Of a stretch of DNA of 39,110 bases, positions 9,575 through 19,453 are shown piece after piece. The stretch is from positions 1 through 39,110 of the forward strand of contig JAJRSF010000019.1 in assembly GCA_024278935.1 (NCBI GenBank), in the 5' to 3' direction. The notes under the pieces are model-generated. The model saw only the letters and a program-made list of their open reading frames with translations. It was not told where the DNA came from and searched no databases. Made by a program: the position numbers and the translations under genes. How positions within the stretch are numbered: position 1 is the first letter of the stretch; each line of letters opens with the position of its first letter. The DNA comes from Candidatus Zixiibacteriota bacterium (GTDB taxonomy: Bacteria > Zixibacteria > MSB-5A5 > GN15 > FEB-12).

Positions 9575-9694
9575 AATATATTTCCAATTTTCAAGTTCTA
9601 ATTATTTATAAAATATAGTCGCAACCTTATCACAATAGCAATCTCATCTTTTTCCATACGTGCATGTCCTACACGGAACAGGCAGGCTAGTTCT

Positions 9695-10102
9695 CTACGA
9701 AAGGAACCTATCTTTTAACTCTGCCGTCGGAACCATGCAGCTATCTTGCTTACCGAATATTTTATACCGTGAATTTGCAATCCTATCATACACAAAATCT
9801 CTCAATACAATTGGAATAATAATAAAAATATAAAACAGTTTCCAAATACTTCCCAACTCTTTTAAAATATGTAACCCTGCTGATGATTTCAAGAAATAGA
9901 TATTATCTATGATGAGTACAAAAGATTCTAAGTCATCTAATGGAAGGTTGTGTTGTCTGAGTAATTTTTGTCCTGCTGTTGATTGTATAGAAGCAAATCT
10001 AAACTTGGCATGCTTATCTTTCTTGATAATAAACTTAACAAGCTTATTACAGAGATTACAAACCCCATCAAATAGTATTATCTGTTTATTATCAATCATC
10101 AT
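9695..10102 (-). CDS. DCC-family thiol-disulfide oxidoreductase-like protein (DUF393)
   Basis: 135 residues. The N-terminus IILFDGVCNLCNKLVKFIIKKD carries the DxxCxxC (DGVCNLC) signature that names the DCC family, with FRFASIQSTAGQKLL and the later LRDFVYDRIANSRYKIFGK also typical. Members are predicted thioredoxin-fold proteins of unsettled function. A hydrophobic stretch near residue 90-105 (WKLFYIFIIIPIVLRDF) is normal for the family. It lies 25 bases after murI on the same strand with no good ribosome site visible. A second in-frame ATG sits one codon later, so the exact start is uncertain by one residue. Confidence 0.85.
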   Translation of the reverse strand: MMIDNKQIILFDGVCNLCNKLVKFIIKKDKHAKFRFASIQSTAGQKLLRQHNLPLDDLESFVLIIDNIYFLKSSAGLHILKELGSIWKLFYIFIIIPIVLRDFVYDRIANSRYKIFGKQDSCMVPTAELKDRFLS

Positions 10103-10127
10103 TCGGTAAGCTCAGCAACGCAGAGTT

Positions 10128-10967
10128 CTAATACTTACTAATATCAACTCGAGCAATATTGTTAATCTCTCGTCCCATAAATCGTGATGCCACCGATGAA
10201 AACTTCTCGGGTACATCGGAGACAAAATATTTTAAATCACCTTCCGGTGATGGAACCTGCGAGCCGTTCGGATGGATAAGTTCTGTGGTCGTAATTCTTC
10301 TGAATGATTCGTTGGCACTCTCTTCGCCCGAATCAATCAACCGCACCGAATCACCCATAATGTCGGTGATGACATTTCGTAAAAGAGGGTAGTGGGTGCA
10401 TCCTAAAACCAAAGTGTCGATACCAACATCTTTCATCGTCTGCAAATAATCACGAGCAATCAAATAAGTTGCTTCCTTGTCGATATACCCTTCTTCAACA
10501 AGCGGCACAAACAACGGACATGCGAGCGAAAACACTTTGAGCTTTGGATCAATCGCATGCATATAACTTGCATAGGCGTTGGAATTTATCGTCGCGTTGG
10601 TTCCGATAACTCCGATCTTTCCATTTTGCGTTTGTTTGACTGCAGCTTTAGCACCCGGTTCAATCACGCCGATAATTTCTATATCATAGTCCTTGCAAAT
10701 GTCGGGAAGAGCAGTCGATGATGCAGTGTTGCAGGCACAAATTATAAATTTGACCTTCTGCTCATTCAAAAAAGCAATATCTTGCTTGGTAAACTGTGTG
10801 ATAATTTCTTTTGACCGACCACCATACGGGGTTCGTCCAACATCACCAAAATAAACAAAATTTTCAAATGGTAACAGTTCTAAAATTTCTTTGAGCACAG
10901 TCAACCCCCCAACACCGGAATCAAAAATTCCTATCGGGGCAGTTCTATCAGTCGTGGTTGTATTCAT
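10128..10967 (-). CDS. murI: Glutamate racemase
   Basis: 279 residues, normal length. It interconverts L- and D-glutamate for peptidoglycan. All hallmarks are visible: IGIFDSGVGGLTVLKEI at the N-terminus, YFGDVGRTPYGGRS, the first catalytic Cys in ACNTAS, and the second in VLGCTHYPLL. It follows the amidase gene by 6 bases and so shares its transcript. The grouping with a cell-wall amidase makes this a small peptidoglycan cluster. Confidence 0.95.
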   Translation of the reverse strand: MNTTTTDRTAPIGIFDSGVGGLTVLKEILELLPFENFVYFGDVGRTPYGGRSKEIITQFTKQDIAFLNEQKVKFIICACNTASSTALPDICKDYDIEIIGVIEPGAKAAVKQTQNGKIGVIGTNATINSNAYASYMHAIDPKLKVFSLACPLFVPLVEEGYIDKEATYLIARDYLQTMKDVGIDTLVLGCTHYPLLRNVITDIMGDSVRLIDSGEESANESFRRITTTELIHPNGSQVPSPEGDLKYFVSDVPEKFSSVASRFMGREINNIARVDISKY

Positions 10968-10973
10968 AATAGT

Positions 10974-12458
10974 CTAGTTGCTTTCATACTTGGACTTGAA
11001 TCTTTTAATAGAATTGTAGACAGCTTTGGCAACTGACTTCTGATATTTTTTAGTCTTAAGAAGTTTCTCTTCCTGCTTGTTTGTAATAAACCCAACTTCT
11101 AAAAGTACCGATGGTGCATACACTTTATTTAACACAAAAAATCCTGCCTGATCAACACCCCGTGATGGAATCTTCAGTTGTTTCCGAAACTCTCTGTCAA
11201 CCATAATCGCAAAGTCATGCGATTCCATCTGGAATTCAGTCATAATCATTTCATTGATGATACCTAATATCGGGTCGTTGTAGTCTACCATAGGTGCTTC
11301 ATCTATAGTACTCTCAGGTGCTTGGTCTCGGAGGAACACAGAGTTTTCAAATTGAGCTACCGACCGTGCCGAATCATTTCTTGCTTGAGCCAAGAAGAAA
11401 ACGTTCCACCCTCGTACATGTTTTTTCGGCGATGCGTTAGCATGGATCGAAATAAATAAGTCGCATGAAGATTCATTGGCTATTTTTGCTCGTTCTTCAA
11501 GCGTCATTGTTTTATCTCTATCACGTGTCATAATAACTTTGAACTGTTTATCTTTGCGAATCATCTTGGCAAGTTCTTTTGCTATGCCGAGCGAGACATC
11601 TTTTTCCCGCAAGTTTTTCTGTCCAATCGCACCATAATCTCTACCGCCATGCCCGGCGTCAATAACGATAACATCAATCTTTGTGTCAGGTCCTATTGTC
11701 GGATGAGTGTCAATCGGGTCCATCTCAAAATCGGTATCTGAAATCGAAATTTGTATCCGAGGCGGATTGCTCTGGAACTTATGATGCCACTTATCGACTT
11801 TTCTTTTCAGACGAATAGATACCTGCCCGGTAGTGTTTTGCTGATGAGTTTTCAACTTATACATCAACCTAGAATTCATCCGTGACTGAATCTGCGAACG
11901 GTTCATTATACCATCTCGGATCGAAATATTTATCCAGTTCCCCTCGGTGACAAAAACATCATATGCCAACGCAGATGTCAGAAAAACTTCTATGAGCAAA
12001 CCATTTGCTTTTTTAGAACAACTAATATCGGTCACATTAAAATATTCCGAATTGATTCGAATCGTCTTCGACTCGGAATCCCAGATAACTTTTTGTAAAA
12101 TAACTTCATCCCAATACCGAATAAAAGTTTCAGTCGGAACAAACAGTTTACCTTTTTTATACAAAGCAGGATAAGTCATATTAAACAGAGAATCATTCCG
12201 TTCTATATATGGCGAACCGATGACGAACGAAAAATGATTGGTGTCTTCGACAAACTCGATTGTATGCCCGAGTATTTTCCAGTCAAGAGTCCCACCGACC
12301 AATTCAACAATTTCAGAAAACGAAACATAATGAATATCATTTTTTTTGAATGCCTCAACTTTTTCCTCAGCTCCGGAAATCAAAAGTTTGACATCCGATG
12401 CACTTGAAAAAGAGGGCAGTACAGATAATATAAAAGCAATAATTAAAAATTTACGCAT
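10974..12458 (-). CDS. Periplasmic N-acetylmuramoyl-L-alanine amidase (AmiC type) with AMIN-like domain
   Basis: 494 residues. A signal peptide (MRKFLIIAFILSVLPSFSSA) is followed by a copper-amine-oxidase-N-like region (about 25-115, with FVPTETFIRYW) and an AMIN-like beta domain (about 140-240). The Amidase_3 catalytic domain (about 262-490) has zinc ligands in DAGHGGRD, LREKD and ISIHANA and the catalytic Glu in VLLEVGFITN. It cleaves the amide bond between muramic acid and the stem peptide during cell separation. The AMIN region would target it to the septum or the wall. It starts 5 bases after the smpB stop and is probably translated from the same message. Confidence 0.92.
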   Translation of the reverse strand: MRKFLIIAFILSVLPSFSSASDVKLLISGAEEKVEAFKKNDIHYVSFSEIVELVGGTLDWKILGHTIEFVEDTNHFSFVIGSPYIERNDSLFNMTYPALYKKGKLFVPTETFIRYWDEVILQKVIWDSESKTIRINSEYFNVTDISCSKKANGLLIEVFLTSALAYDVFVTEGNWINISIRDGIMNRSQIQSRMNSRLMYKLKTHQQNTTGQVSIRLKRKVDKWHHKFQSNPPRIQISISDTDFEMDPIDTHPTIGPDTKIDVIVIDAGHGGRDYGAIGQKNLREKDVSLGIAKELAKMIRKDKQFKVIMTRDRDKTMTLEERAKIANESSCDLFISIHANASPKKHVRGWNVFFLAQARNDSARSVAQFENSVFLRDQAPESTIDEAPMVDYNDPILGIINEMIMTEFQMESHDFAIMVDREFRKQLKIPSRGVDQAGFFVLNKVYAPSVLLEVGFITNKQEEKLLKTKKYQKSVAKAVYNSIKRFKSKYESN

Positions 12459-12463
12459 ATAAA

Positions 12464-12928
12464 CTACATATCTTTCTTAATGGCAGACTGCATTTTTCGA
12501 GCAGCATCAGCTTTGGCAATAACCTCACGCTTGTCATACTTTCTACGTCCGATAGCCAGCGAGAGTTCGATTTTAAACACTTTTCCTTTTAAATAAATCG
12601 AAAGTGGTATCAAAGTCATCCCTTTTTGCTCAGTTTTTGCCTTGAGCTTCCGAATCTCACGTTTGTGAAGTAAAAGTCTTCTGACCCGTAAAGGATTATG
12701 ATTATTTTCCGCAGACATCTTATATGGTGAAATATGCAGATTTTTCAGCAAAACTTCGCCATCGCTGATCTCAGCATATGCATCAGAAATATTCACCTTG
12801 CCATCCCTCAGCGATTTAACCTCACTTCCGAGCAAAGATATACCTGCTTCAAGCGTTGCAGTTATCTCATAGTCATGCCAGGCTTTACGATTGCGGACTA
12901 TTATTTTATTTCCTTTTGACTGATTCAT
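12464..12928 (-). CDS. smpB: SsrA-binding protein SmpB
   Basis: 154 residues. It partners tmRNA in rescue of stalled ribosomes. Recognisable blocks are NRKAWHDYEI, EAGISLLGSEVKSLR, ISDAYAEISDGEVLLKNLHI, the basic RRLLLHKREI, and the C-terminal IGRRKYDKRE plus Lys-rich tail. No Shine-Dalgarno sequence precedes the ATG at 12928. A promoter-like pair ends 6 bases upstream, which suggests a leaderless message. The tmRNA gene itself was not found in the window. Confidence 0.95.
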   Translation of the reverse strand: MNQSKGNKIIVRNRKAWHDYEITATLEAGISLLGSEVKSLRDGKVNISDAYAEISDGEVLLKNLHISPYKMSAENNHNPLRVRRLLLHKREIRKLKAKTEQKGMTLIPLSIYLKGKVFKIELSLAIGRRKYDKREVIAKADAARKMQSAIKKDM

Positions 12929-12934
12929 ACCGAC

Positions 12935-12963
12935 AGGATAGGATTTTTCACTGATTTTAGCAA
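12935..12963 (-). promoter_or_regulatory. Promoter of the smpB-amidase-murI group, leaderless geometry
   Basis: On the minus strand TTGCTA (12963-12958), a 17-base spacer and TATCCT (12940-12935) match the sigma-70 consensus at 4/6 in each box. Six bases separate the -10 box from the smpB ATG, so the expected +1 is the A of the start codon. Confidence 0.45.
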
Positions 12964-13099
12964 TTAAAAAGAGCCAAAATAGAGCTAAATCGTTATTAAA
13001 TATAAATTTAATTTTATATTAAAAGTTCTGTTCCTACTGTCGATACTATCTTTAGAAGTATGAATATGTAAGTGGGCTACTTTTCGTTAGGAATTTAAT

Positions 13100-13498
13100 A
13101 TGCAAGAAAATGATACAGATAAAAAACGGATTTTGATTATTGACGATGATGAGATGATTACTACTTTGATTCATCAAATTTTATCAAAAGAAGGACATTT
13201 AGTCTCTGTCGCTAACAATGGTATCGATGGTGTGAAAATGGCATCAGAGGTGAAACCGCATCTGATATTTATGGACATTACTATGCCCGGACAAGATGGT
13301 TACGATACAACTGAACAGATAAAGAACAATCCGGAATTAAGTGAAATCCCGATTGTCTTCCTAAGTGGTCAAGCAGCAGGTGAAGATAAAGGAAGAGTTT
13401 TTGCCAAAGGTGGTTCGTCATTTATTCGGAAACCATTTGCCAATCAACAATTAGTAAGTATGGTAGCTCTGATTTTAGATACAATGCAGGTAGATTAA
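13100..13498 (+). CDS. Stand-alone response-regulator receiver protein (first)
   Basis: 132 residues, a single receiver domain with no output domain, like CheY/Spo0F-type proteins. Acidic pocket IIDDDEM, phospho-acceptor Asp in LIFMDITMPGQDGYD, switch Thr/Ser position in VFLSGQ, and conserved Lys in FIRKPF. TAGGAATTTAAT gives the ribosome site. A kinase partner is not present nearby. The next gene is a paralogue 63 bases downstream, so the pair probably arose by duplication and could form a phosphate sink or relay. Confidence 0.9.
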   Translation: MQENDTDKKRILIIDDDEMITTLIHQILSKEGHLVSVANNGIDGVKMASEVKPHLIFMDITMPGQDGYDTTEQIKNNPELSEIPIVFLSGQAAGEDKGRVFAKGGSSFIRKPFANQQLVSMVALILDTMQVD

Positions 13499-13561
13499 AG
13501 GTTTTTCACATACAACCCGATACTTTATGTAACGAGCACAAATTGAAAGAAATAATTCTGT

Positions 13562-13963
13562 ATGTCTTACAAACTTGATTTAAATACAGCAAAAGTTCTC
13601 ATCGTTGACGATGAAGAAGAAATTACAGAAATCGTTGAGACTTTTCTCACCGAACATGGCTTTCAAGTTCTGACAGAAAACAATCCTGGTGTTGCTGTTG
13701 AAAAAGCCAAGAATTATAAACCTGATGTAATTTTATTAGATATCATGATGCCCGGTATGGACGGTTATACCATTTGTCAGAATCTGAAAGAAATACCTGA
13801 TTTTTATGATGTACCGGTTATCTTCTTAACCGGGAAAGATAAAGCCGACGATATGGGTCGTTCGTTTAAATCCGGCGGTGATATGTTTATTAAAAAACCT
13901 TTCTCCTGCGAAAGGTTACTTGAGATCGTCAATATAGTGCTGATGTCTACCGGAAAATTTTAA
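13562..13963 (+). CDS. Stand-alone response-regulator receiver protein (second)
   Basis: 133 residues, receiver domain only: VLIVDDEEEI (acidic pocket), VILLDIMMPGMDGYT (phospho-Asp), VIFLTGKDKADD (switch Thr) and MFIKKPFSC (Lys). The shared 'GRxFKSGGDMFIKKPF' against 'GRVFAKGGSSFIRKPF' in its neighbour shows close paralogy. No strong Shine-Dalgarno sequence precedes the ATG (GAAAGAAATAATTCTGT). The next gene is a PHA-granule regulator, but a strong terminator lies between them, so co-regulation is not implied. Confidence 0.9.
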   Translation: MSYKLDLNTAKVLIVDDEEEITEIVETFLTEHGFQVLTENNPGVAVEKAKNYKPDVILLDIMMPGMDGYTICQNLKEIPDFYDVPVIFLTGKDKADDMGRSFKSGGDMFIKKPFSCERLLEIVNIVLMSTGKF

Positions 13964-13982
13964 GATATATCGAATGAGTAAG

Positions 13983-14005
13983 ACAGCCCCATGGCTGTTT
14001 TTTTT
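13983..14005 (+). terminator. Rho-independent terminator after the receiver pair
   Basis: ACAGCC (13983-13988), loop CCAT, GGCTGT (13993-13998) and a run of eight T. It ends two bases before the -35 box of the next gene. Confidence 0.85.
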
Positions 14006-14006
14006 A

Positions 14007-14035
14007 TTGACTTTTATTGTGCGATGCACTATAAT
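14007..14035 (+). promoter_or_regulatory. Strong sigma-70-type promoter producing a leaderless message
   Basis: TTGACT (14007-14012), 17-base spacer, perfect TATAAT (14030-14035). Five bases separate the -10 box from the ATG at 14041, so +1 should fall on or next to the start codon. There is no room for a ribosome site. Confidence 0.75.
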
Positions 14036-14040
14036 ATAAT

Positions 14041-14628
14041 ATGAGACTGATAAAACGATACAAAAATAGACGGCTCTATGATATTGAAAAGAGCAGAACC
14101 ATTACCCAAGTCGATTTAGGTATGATGGTCAAACAGGGTATCGAAGTACAAGTTCTCGACACATCGACAGGCGATGATATTACTACCGAAGTACTTGGAC
14201 GGATACTGGTGACAGAATCAACCTCTTGGCAAGATGATTCAGATTCAAAGAATTTATTTAAAAAATTAATCTCTTTAGGAGGAGATAAATCTATGTCAGT
14301 ATTAAAAAACACAGTATTAGCCTCCATCGGTGCATTCCATGTAACCAAAGCGAAGGCTGAAAAAATTATTGATGATCTGATTAAACGTGGTGATCTAGAC
14401 AAATCGGATCGTAAAAAAGCAATTATGGAAATGCTTGAAAAAGCTGAAAAATCAACAGCTGATATCAGGGATAAGATTTCCAAAGGTGCCGACAAAACAC
14501 AAAAAGAAATCGCCTCAGTTGTCAAAAAACTTAATCTCGCCAAAGAAACCGATCTTCAGAAGATTGAGAAAAAAGTTGACAAACTAACCAAACTTATGAA
14601 AAGCATCGAAAAGAACCTCGACGCATAA
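14041..14628 (+). CDS. PhaR-type (PHB_acc_N) DNA-binding domain fused to a phasin-like coiled coil
   Basis: 195 residues. Residues 1-60 (RLIKRYKNRRLYDIEKSRTI, then VQVLDTSTGDDITTEVLGRIL) match the polyhydroxyalkanoate synthesis regulator PhaR N-terminal domain, which binds DNA and PHA. After a short linker, residues about 85-195 are helical and rich in Lys, Ala and Glu (AFHVTKAKAEKIIDDLIKRG; later DLQKIEKKVDKLTKLMKSIE). They resemble the phasin/PhaF granule-associated coiled coil. In most bacteria these activities are on separate proteins. Family homology begins at the first residues, so the ATG at 14041 must be right even though it lacks a leader. No PHA synthase is in the window, and a granule-linked regulator role is inferred. 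Confidence 0.8.
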   Translation: MRLIKRYKNRRLYDIEKSRTITQVDLGMMVKQGIEVQVLDTSTGDDITTEVLGRILVTESTSWQDDSDSKNLFKKLISLGGDKSMSVLKNTVLASIGAFHVTKAKAEKIIDDLIKRGDLDKSDRKKAIMEMLEKAEKSTADIRDKISKGADKTQKEIASVVKKLNLAKETDLQKIEKKVDKLTKLMKSIEKNLDA

Positions 14629-14673
14629 TTGTAATTTATTTTTAACTAATTGTAAATTCTTATCAGTAAACCA

Positions 14674-14837
14674 TCCCTGGCTTGACCAGGGACCCAGTAA
14701 AATTAGTGGGTTTCTATTTCAATTAGTTTTGTAGGTCAGGTCTTTTAAGAGACCTGACTTTTCTATATATAATATAAATTCGTAGGTCGGGTTCCGTTGG
14801 TTGGAAATCGTCAGATTTCATAATCGAGAAACCCGAC
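14674..14837. repeat. Cluster of three dispersed palindromic repeats
   Basis: The 345-base gap 14629-14973 holds no gene. It contains TCCCTGG-CTTGA-CCAGGGA (14674-14692), then a GTAGGTCAGGTC repeat with GTCAGGTC (14735-14742) pairing with GACCTGAC (14751-14758). A relative follows with GTCGGGTT (14786-14793) pairing with AACCCGAC (14830-14837). The middle element is followed by T-rich sequence and may also terminate the phaR-phasin message. Relatives occur near 20.2, 25.2, 26.1 and 31.3 kb. Confidence 0.7.
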
Positions 14838-14871
14838 AATTTCAAGATATTATTACAATTATATTCCACAT

Positions 14872-14901
14872 AAAAAAACGGCAAACTAGTTAAAGTCTGC
14901 C
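14872..14901 (-). terminator. Terminator of the DUF1858 membrane-protein gene
   Basis: On the minus strand GGCAGACT (14901-14894) pairs with AGTTTGCC (14887-14880) with one mismatch, followed by a run of seven T (14878-14872). It lies about 70 bases past the stop at 14974. Confidence 0.75.
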
Positions 14902-14918
14902 ATTTTTCTCATGTCGTG

Positions 14919-14959
14919 CGTAGTTGCTTCAGTGATGCTTCGTAGTTGCTTCAGTGATG
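14919..14959. repeat. Two-copy 22-base tandem repeat
   Basis: CGTAGTTGCTTCAGTGATG occurs at 14919-14937 and again at 14941-14959, a period of 22 bases. It sits between the terminator and the stop codon of the minus-strand gene. Confidence 0.8.
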
Positions 14960-14973
14960 TCTAATTTATTTTC

Positions 14974-15951
14974 TTACCCGATTGCTTCGTGTAACTCTTT
15001 CAAAAATTGTTGTGTATCTACATTGTGAATCCGACAAGCCATGTCAACTGACTCATAAGTCTGACCCGGGCAATCAAAACAGCCACCACCAAAATACTTT
15101 TGAAATACATCAGTAGACTTGGGAAAGTTTGCGATTACTTCACCGATGAGAGTATTCTCATCAACTGATGATGCATCCCCAATAGAGTCTGTCATATTGT
15201 CAAAGTCAGGCTTTGTCGTAAACCCATTTCCTTGTAATGCCGTCTCAATTTTTAAAATCATACCATCAAGATCAAGCGAATGATTGGCGGCTGCCATACC
15301 AATCGTGATACCCATCTGACGAACCTTGTCAATATGTCCGGGCATCTGTAGCGACAACAATCCGCTATCGATTAGTACCTGCTGTAGCGATGGAAGCCTG
15401 TCAATTAAGTCCGACACTTTTGTATCTGGTGTCACCGACATATTCGGCATGGTGGACTCATCAACAACAAACGAATGCTGGTTTGAAACTATTGGCTTTG
15501 CAGTTGGCAGAGGTTGTGATGGTTCTTTTTGTTCTGGCGTTACAGTGTCAACTTTTTTAGGGGAGAGGGTCAGCCAAACATTGATAATAAACATAAAGAT
15601 TGAAATTGCTTGGAGGGTAGCAAAGATTATAAACAGGATCATATAAATATCTTCACCGGTAGCTACTTGCATTCCTCGAAAAGCAACCATACCGACCAAA
15701 GAAATATTACCAAGGTAAAAATGAATTGCAACCCATGACTCAAACCTGAGATCAACGCCATTAAAACGAGGTAGGATAAAATAGCCGATTCCAAAAATAA
15801 TCATCGACATAAAACCAAGTAGATTAAAATGAGTATGTGCAAAAACGCCAAAGTACCCAATATCAGCAATGCCATTGAGGATGCCGAAAATGACAGCCAG
15901 TCCTAAATATATCAACGAAGCAAAAACAAAATTTTTCATATAAAAAGTCAT
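14974..15951 (-). CDS. Haem-copper-oxidase-like four-helix membrane domain fused to two DUF1858-like domains
   Basis: 325 residues. Residues 1-130 hold four predicted transmembrane helices. The second carries FAHTHFNLLGFMSMIIFG and ends in FILPRF, as in helix II of cbb3/NorB-type subunit I where His binds haem. Only four helices are present, so this is not a full oxidase. After a Pro-rich linker, residues about 175-245 (TKVSDLIDRLPSLQQVL...) and about 265-325 (IGEVIANFPKSTDVFQKYFG then GCFDCPG) are two DUF1858-like helical domains. The second keeps the CxxCPG motif typical of this family. DUF1858 modules often occur with hemerythrin, RIC/ScdA or NO-related proteins. AGGAG at 15958-15962 supports the ATG at 15951. 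An FNR/DNR-like site upstream suggests control by low oxygen or NO. Function is inferred. Confidence 0.8.
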   Translation of the reverse strand: MTFYMKNFVFASLIYLGLAVIFGILNGIADIGYFGVFAHTHFNLLGFMSMIIFGIGYFILPRFNGVDLRFESWVAIHFYLGNISLVGMVAFRGMQVATGEDIYMILFIIFATLQAISIFMFIINVWLTLSPKKVDTVTPEQKEPSQPLPTAKPIVSNQHSFVVDESTMPNMSVTPDTKVSDLIDRLPSLQQVLIDSGLLSLQMPGHIDKVRQMGITIGMAAANHSLDLDGMILKIETALQGNGFTTKPDFDNMTDSIGDASSVDENTLIGEVIANFPKSTDVFQKYFGGGCFDCPGQTYESVDMACRIHNVDTQQFLKELHEAIG

Positions 15952-16007
15952 ACATAACTCCTATCTTAAAGTTATCCATATAAACGGAATATAGGCTAAT
16001 AATGTCT

Positions 16008-16021
16008 TTGATTTAGGTCAA
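16008..16021 (-). promoter_or_regulatory. FNR/DNR-type operator upstream of the DUF1858 membrane-protein gene
   Basis: On the plus strand TTGAT-TTAG-GTCAA, on the minus strand TTGAC-CTAA-ATCAA. This matches the Crp/Fnr-superfamily half sites TTGAT-N4-(A/G)TCAA. A +1 at the class II distance (-41.5) would be near 15973, with TTTATA (minus strand, 15984-15979) at the -10 position. A better-looking TATATT lies a little nearer (15993-15988). Confidence 0.5.
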
Positions 16022-16034
16022 GAAATAGGAAGTA

Positions 16035-18046
<2,012 letters not shown>

Positions 18047-18052
18047 AATGAT

Positions 18053-18082
18053 AAAGTAACAATCTTGTATATGTTATGTCAA
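18053..18082 (-). promoter_or_regulatory. ligA promoter with leaderless geometry
   Basis: On the minus strand a perfect TTGACA (18082-18077), an 18-base spacer and TACTTT (18058-18053, 3/6), then six bases to the ligA ATG. No Shine-Dalgarno sequence precedes the ATG. Confidence 0.45.
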
Positions 18083-18104
18083 CTAGTGAGTTTTATTTGT
18101 GAAA

Positions 18105-18635
18105 CTAATCGAGGTATGAATCCGCGCGTCGTTGCGTTCTACGAAAACGTTTGATATGCTGACCGCCGGCATCTTCGTCATACGATGTTACCCATACTGC
18201 CGTAAGCAAATGCTCTTGGTCTGTCTCGGCAATAACAGATTCAGAGAGAATGAAATACATTGGTTCTGGGTTTTCTTTAAATTCAATTTTCAAAATCTGA
18301 GAATCAGCATCGGTTTTAATTTCACAACTAGGAAGTTGCTCTCGGAAATTCAACCAACGCAGATCGGCTACTTCAGCATTTTTGGGAGCAGTTAAATTGT
18401 CATCAATTACCCAATGACGTTTTGCTTTATTGACCTCTATAAAAATAAGCTGACCCATACGGTCTAAATCAAAAAGGACAATTTCATTTTCCAAATAGTT
18501 GAAGAAATGTTTTTTCTCTGTGAACAATCCAATCTGCACAAAGAGTGACTCTTCATCTAATTGATAAAAACCCCGCCCGGTTTTTGTTGGACCGGTCGGG
18601 GCAGCTATACGTAATTGTATTTTATTCGGTGACAT
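18105..18635 (-). CDS. Conserved hypothetical protein downstream of cpoB
   Basis: 176 residues, not recognised. It has no signal peptide or membrane helix. The sequence looks like an all-beta or alpha/beta cytoplasmic protein (LRIAAPTGPTKTGRGFYQLD near the start; VLFDLDRMGQLIFIEVN in the middle; MYFILSESVIAETDQ later) with a basic C-terminal tail (RFRRTQRRADSYLD). Its ATG overlaps the cpoB stop by one base (TAATG), which indicates translational coupling and places it in the pal-cpoB operon. The next gene, ligA, has its own promoter. A role linked to the envelope operon is inferred from position only. Confidence 0.7.
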   Translation of the reverse strand: MSPNKIQLRIAAPTGPTKTGRGFYQLDEESLFVQIGLFTEKKHFFNYLENEIVLFDLDRMGQLIFIEVNKAKRHWVIDDNLTAPKNAEVADLRWLNFREQLPSCEIKTDADSQILKIEFKENPEPMYFILSESVIAETDQEHLLTAVWVTSYDEDAGGQHIKRFRRTQRRADSYLD

Positions 18636-19435
18636 TATAAATCTTTAATCAAATCTTTCGCTTGAGAACCTTCAAGAGTCTCAGGGTATTCATCAATCAG
18701 CTTTTGAAATAATTTCTTGGCTTCTTTGTTTTTCCCAAGTTCCTGTTTACATCGAGCAAGTTTATATAATGCTCTGCTTGCGTTGACCGTTTCCTTGAAA
18801 TTCTTAAGCAAATAATCAAACTTGTCGGCAGCATCAACATATTTCCCCAAGGCGTAATTACATTCACCTATCCAGTAATGGGCATTTTCTACCGATGCAT
18901 GGTCAGGACATGATTCAATAAACGTATTAAAACTTGCGATTGCTTCATCATATTTTTCGCCAGAACGGAAAAGCACAAACGAATCATCATACAAGTTACC
19001 GCAATCAACCGAAGGTTTTTGAACAACTTCGACAGGAGCAGTTGCATTGTTAGTTTCAACCGGTTGGTTCGTAACAGTAGTTTGACCAACAGAGCCTAGA
19101 ATAACTCTCTTAGAATGAACCTGCGTATTGATAAGTTGCACAATACGAAGAAGCTCGTTGTAGTTTTCTAAAAGGGCATCCATTTGTTCTTGTAGTTGAT
19201 CGGTAGAACCAGACATCTCGTTGCGAAGCTTTTTCGATGCATCCGTACTTTCAGAAATCAACTGTTCCATCTTATCAATTTTGTTGCCGGACTCTGCAAC
19301 AACAGTTTTCATCTCTCTATGTTCTGCTTTCAATTCGTCAATATGACGAGATGTAACACAACCTGAGAATGAAGTAGCTATAAATATAACCGCCATCAAA
19401 GAGATGGCGGTTATAAGTGAATTTTGTTTGATCAT
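18635..19435 (-). CDS. CpoB/YbgF-like TPR lipoprotein of the Tol-Pal system
   Basis: 266 residues. The signal peptide ends in a lipobox-like SFSGC (Cys about residue 26), so it is probably lipid-anchored, unlike the soluble E. coli CpoB. Residues about 30-110 are a coiled coil (HREMKTVVAESGNKIDKMEQ and RNEMSGSTDQLQEQMDALL). After a Pro/Thr/Asn-rich linker, residues about 145-266 hold three TPR-like repeats (YDEAIASFNTFIESCPDHAS, YVDAADKFDYLLKNF and NKEAKKLFQKLIDEYPET) of the YbgF type. In E. coli CpoB links peptidoglycan synthesis to Tol-driven outer-membrane constriction. The gene follows pal by 18 bases. Confidence 0.88.
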   Translation of the reverse strand: MIKQNSLITAISLMAVIFIATSFSGCVTSRHIDELKAEHREMKTVVAESGNKIDKMEQLISESTDASKKLRNEMSGSTDQLQEQMDALLENYNELLRIVQLINTQVHSKRVILGSVGQTTVTNQPVETNNATAPVEVVQKPSVDCGNLYDDSFVLFRSGEKYDEAIASFNTFIESCPDHASVENAHYWIGECNYALGKYVDAADKFDYLLKNFKETVNASRALYKLARCKQELGKNKEAKKLFQKLIDEYPETLEGSQAKDLIKDL

Positions 19436-19453
19436 AAGTATTTTCCTTATGAT

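Noticed and set aside
14919-14959. Start of a longer satellite or CRISPR array
   Set aside because: Only two adjacent copies are present with a 3-base interval.
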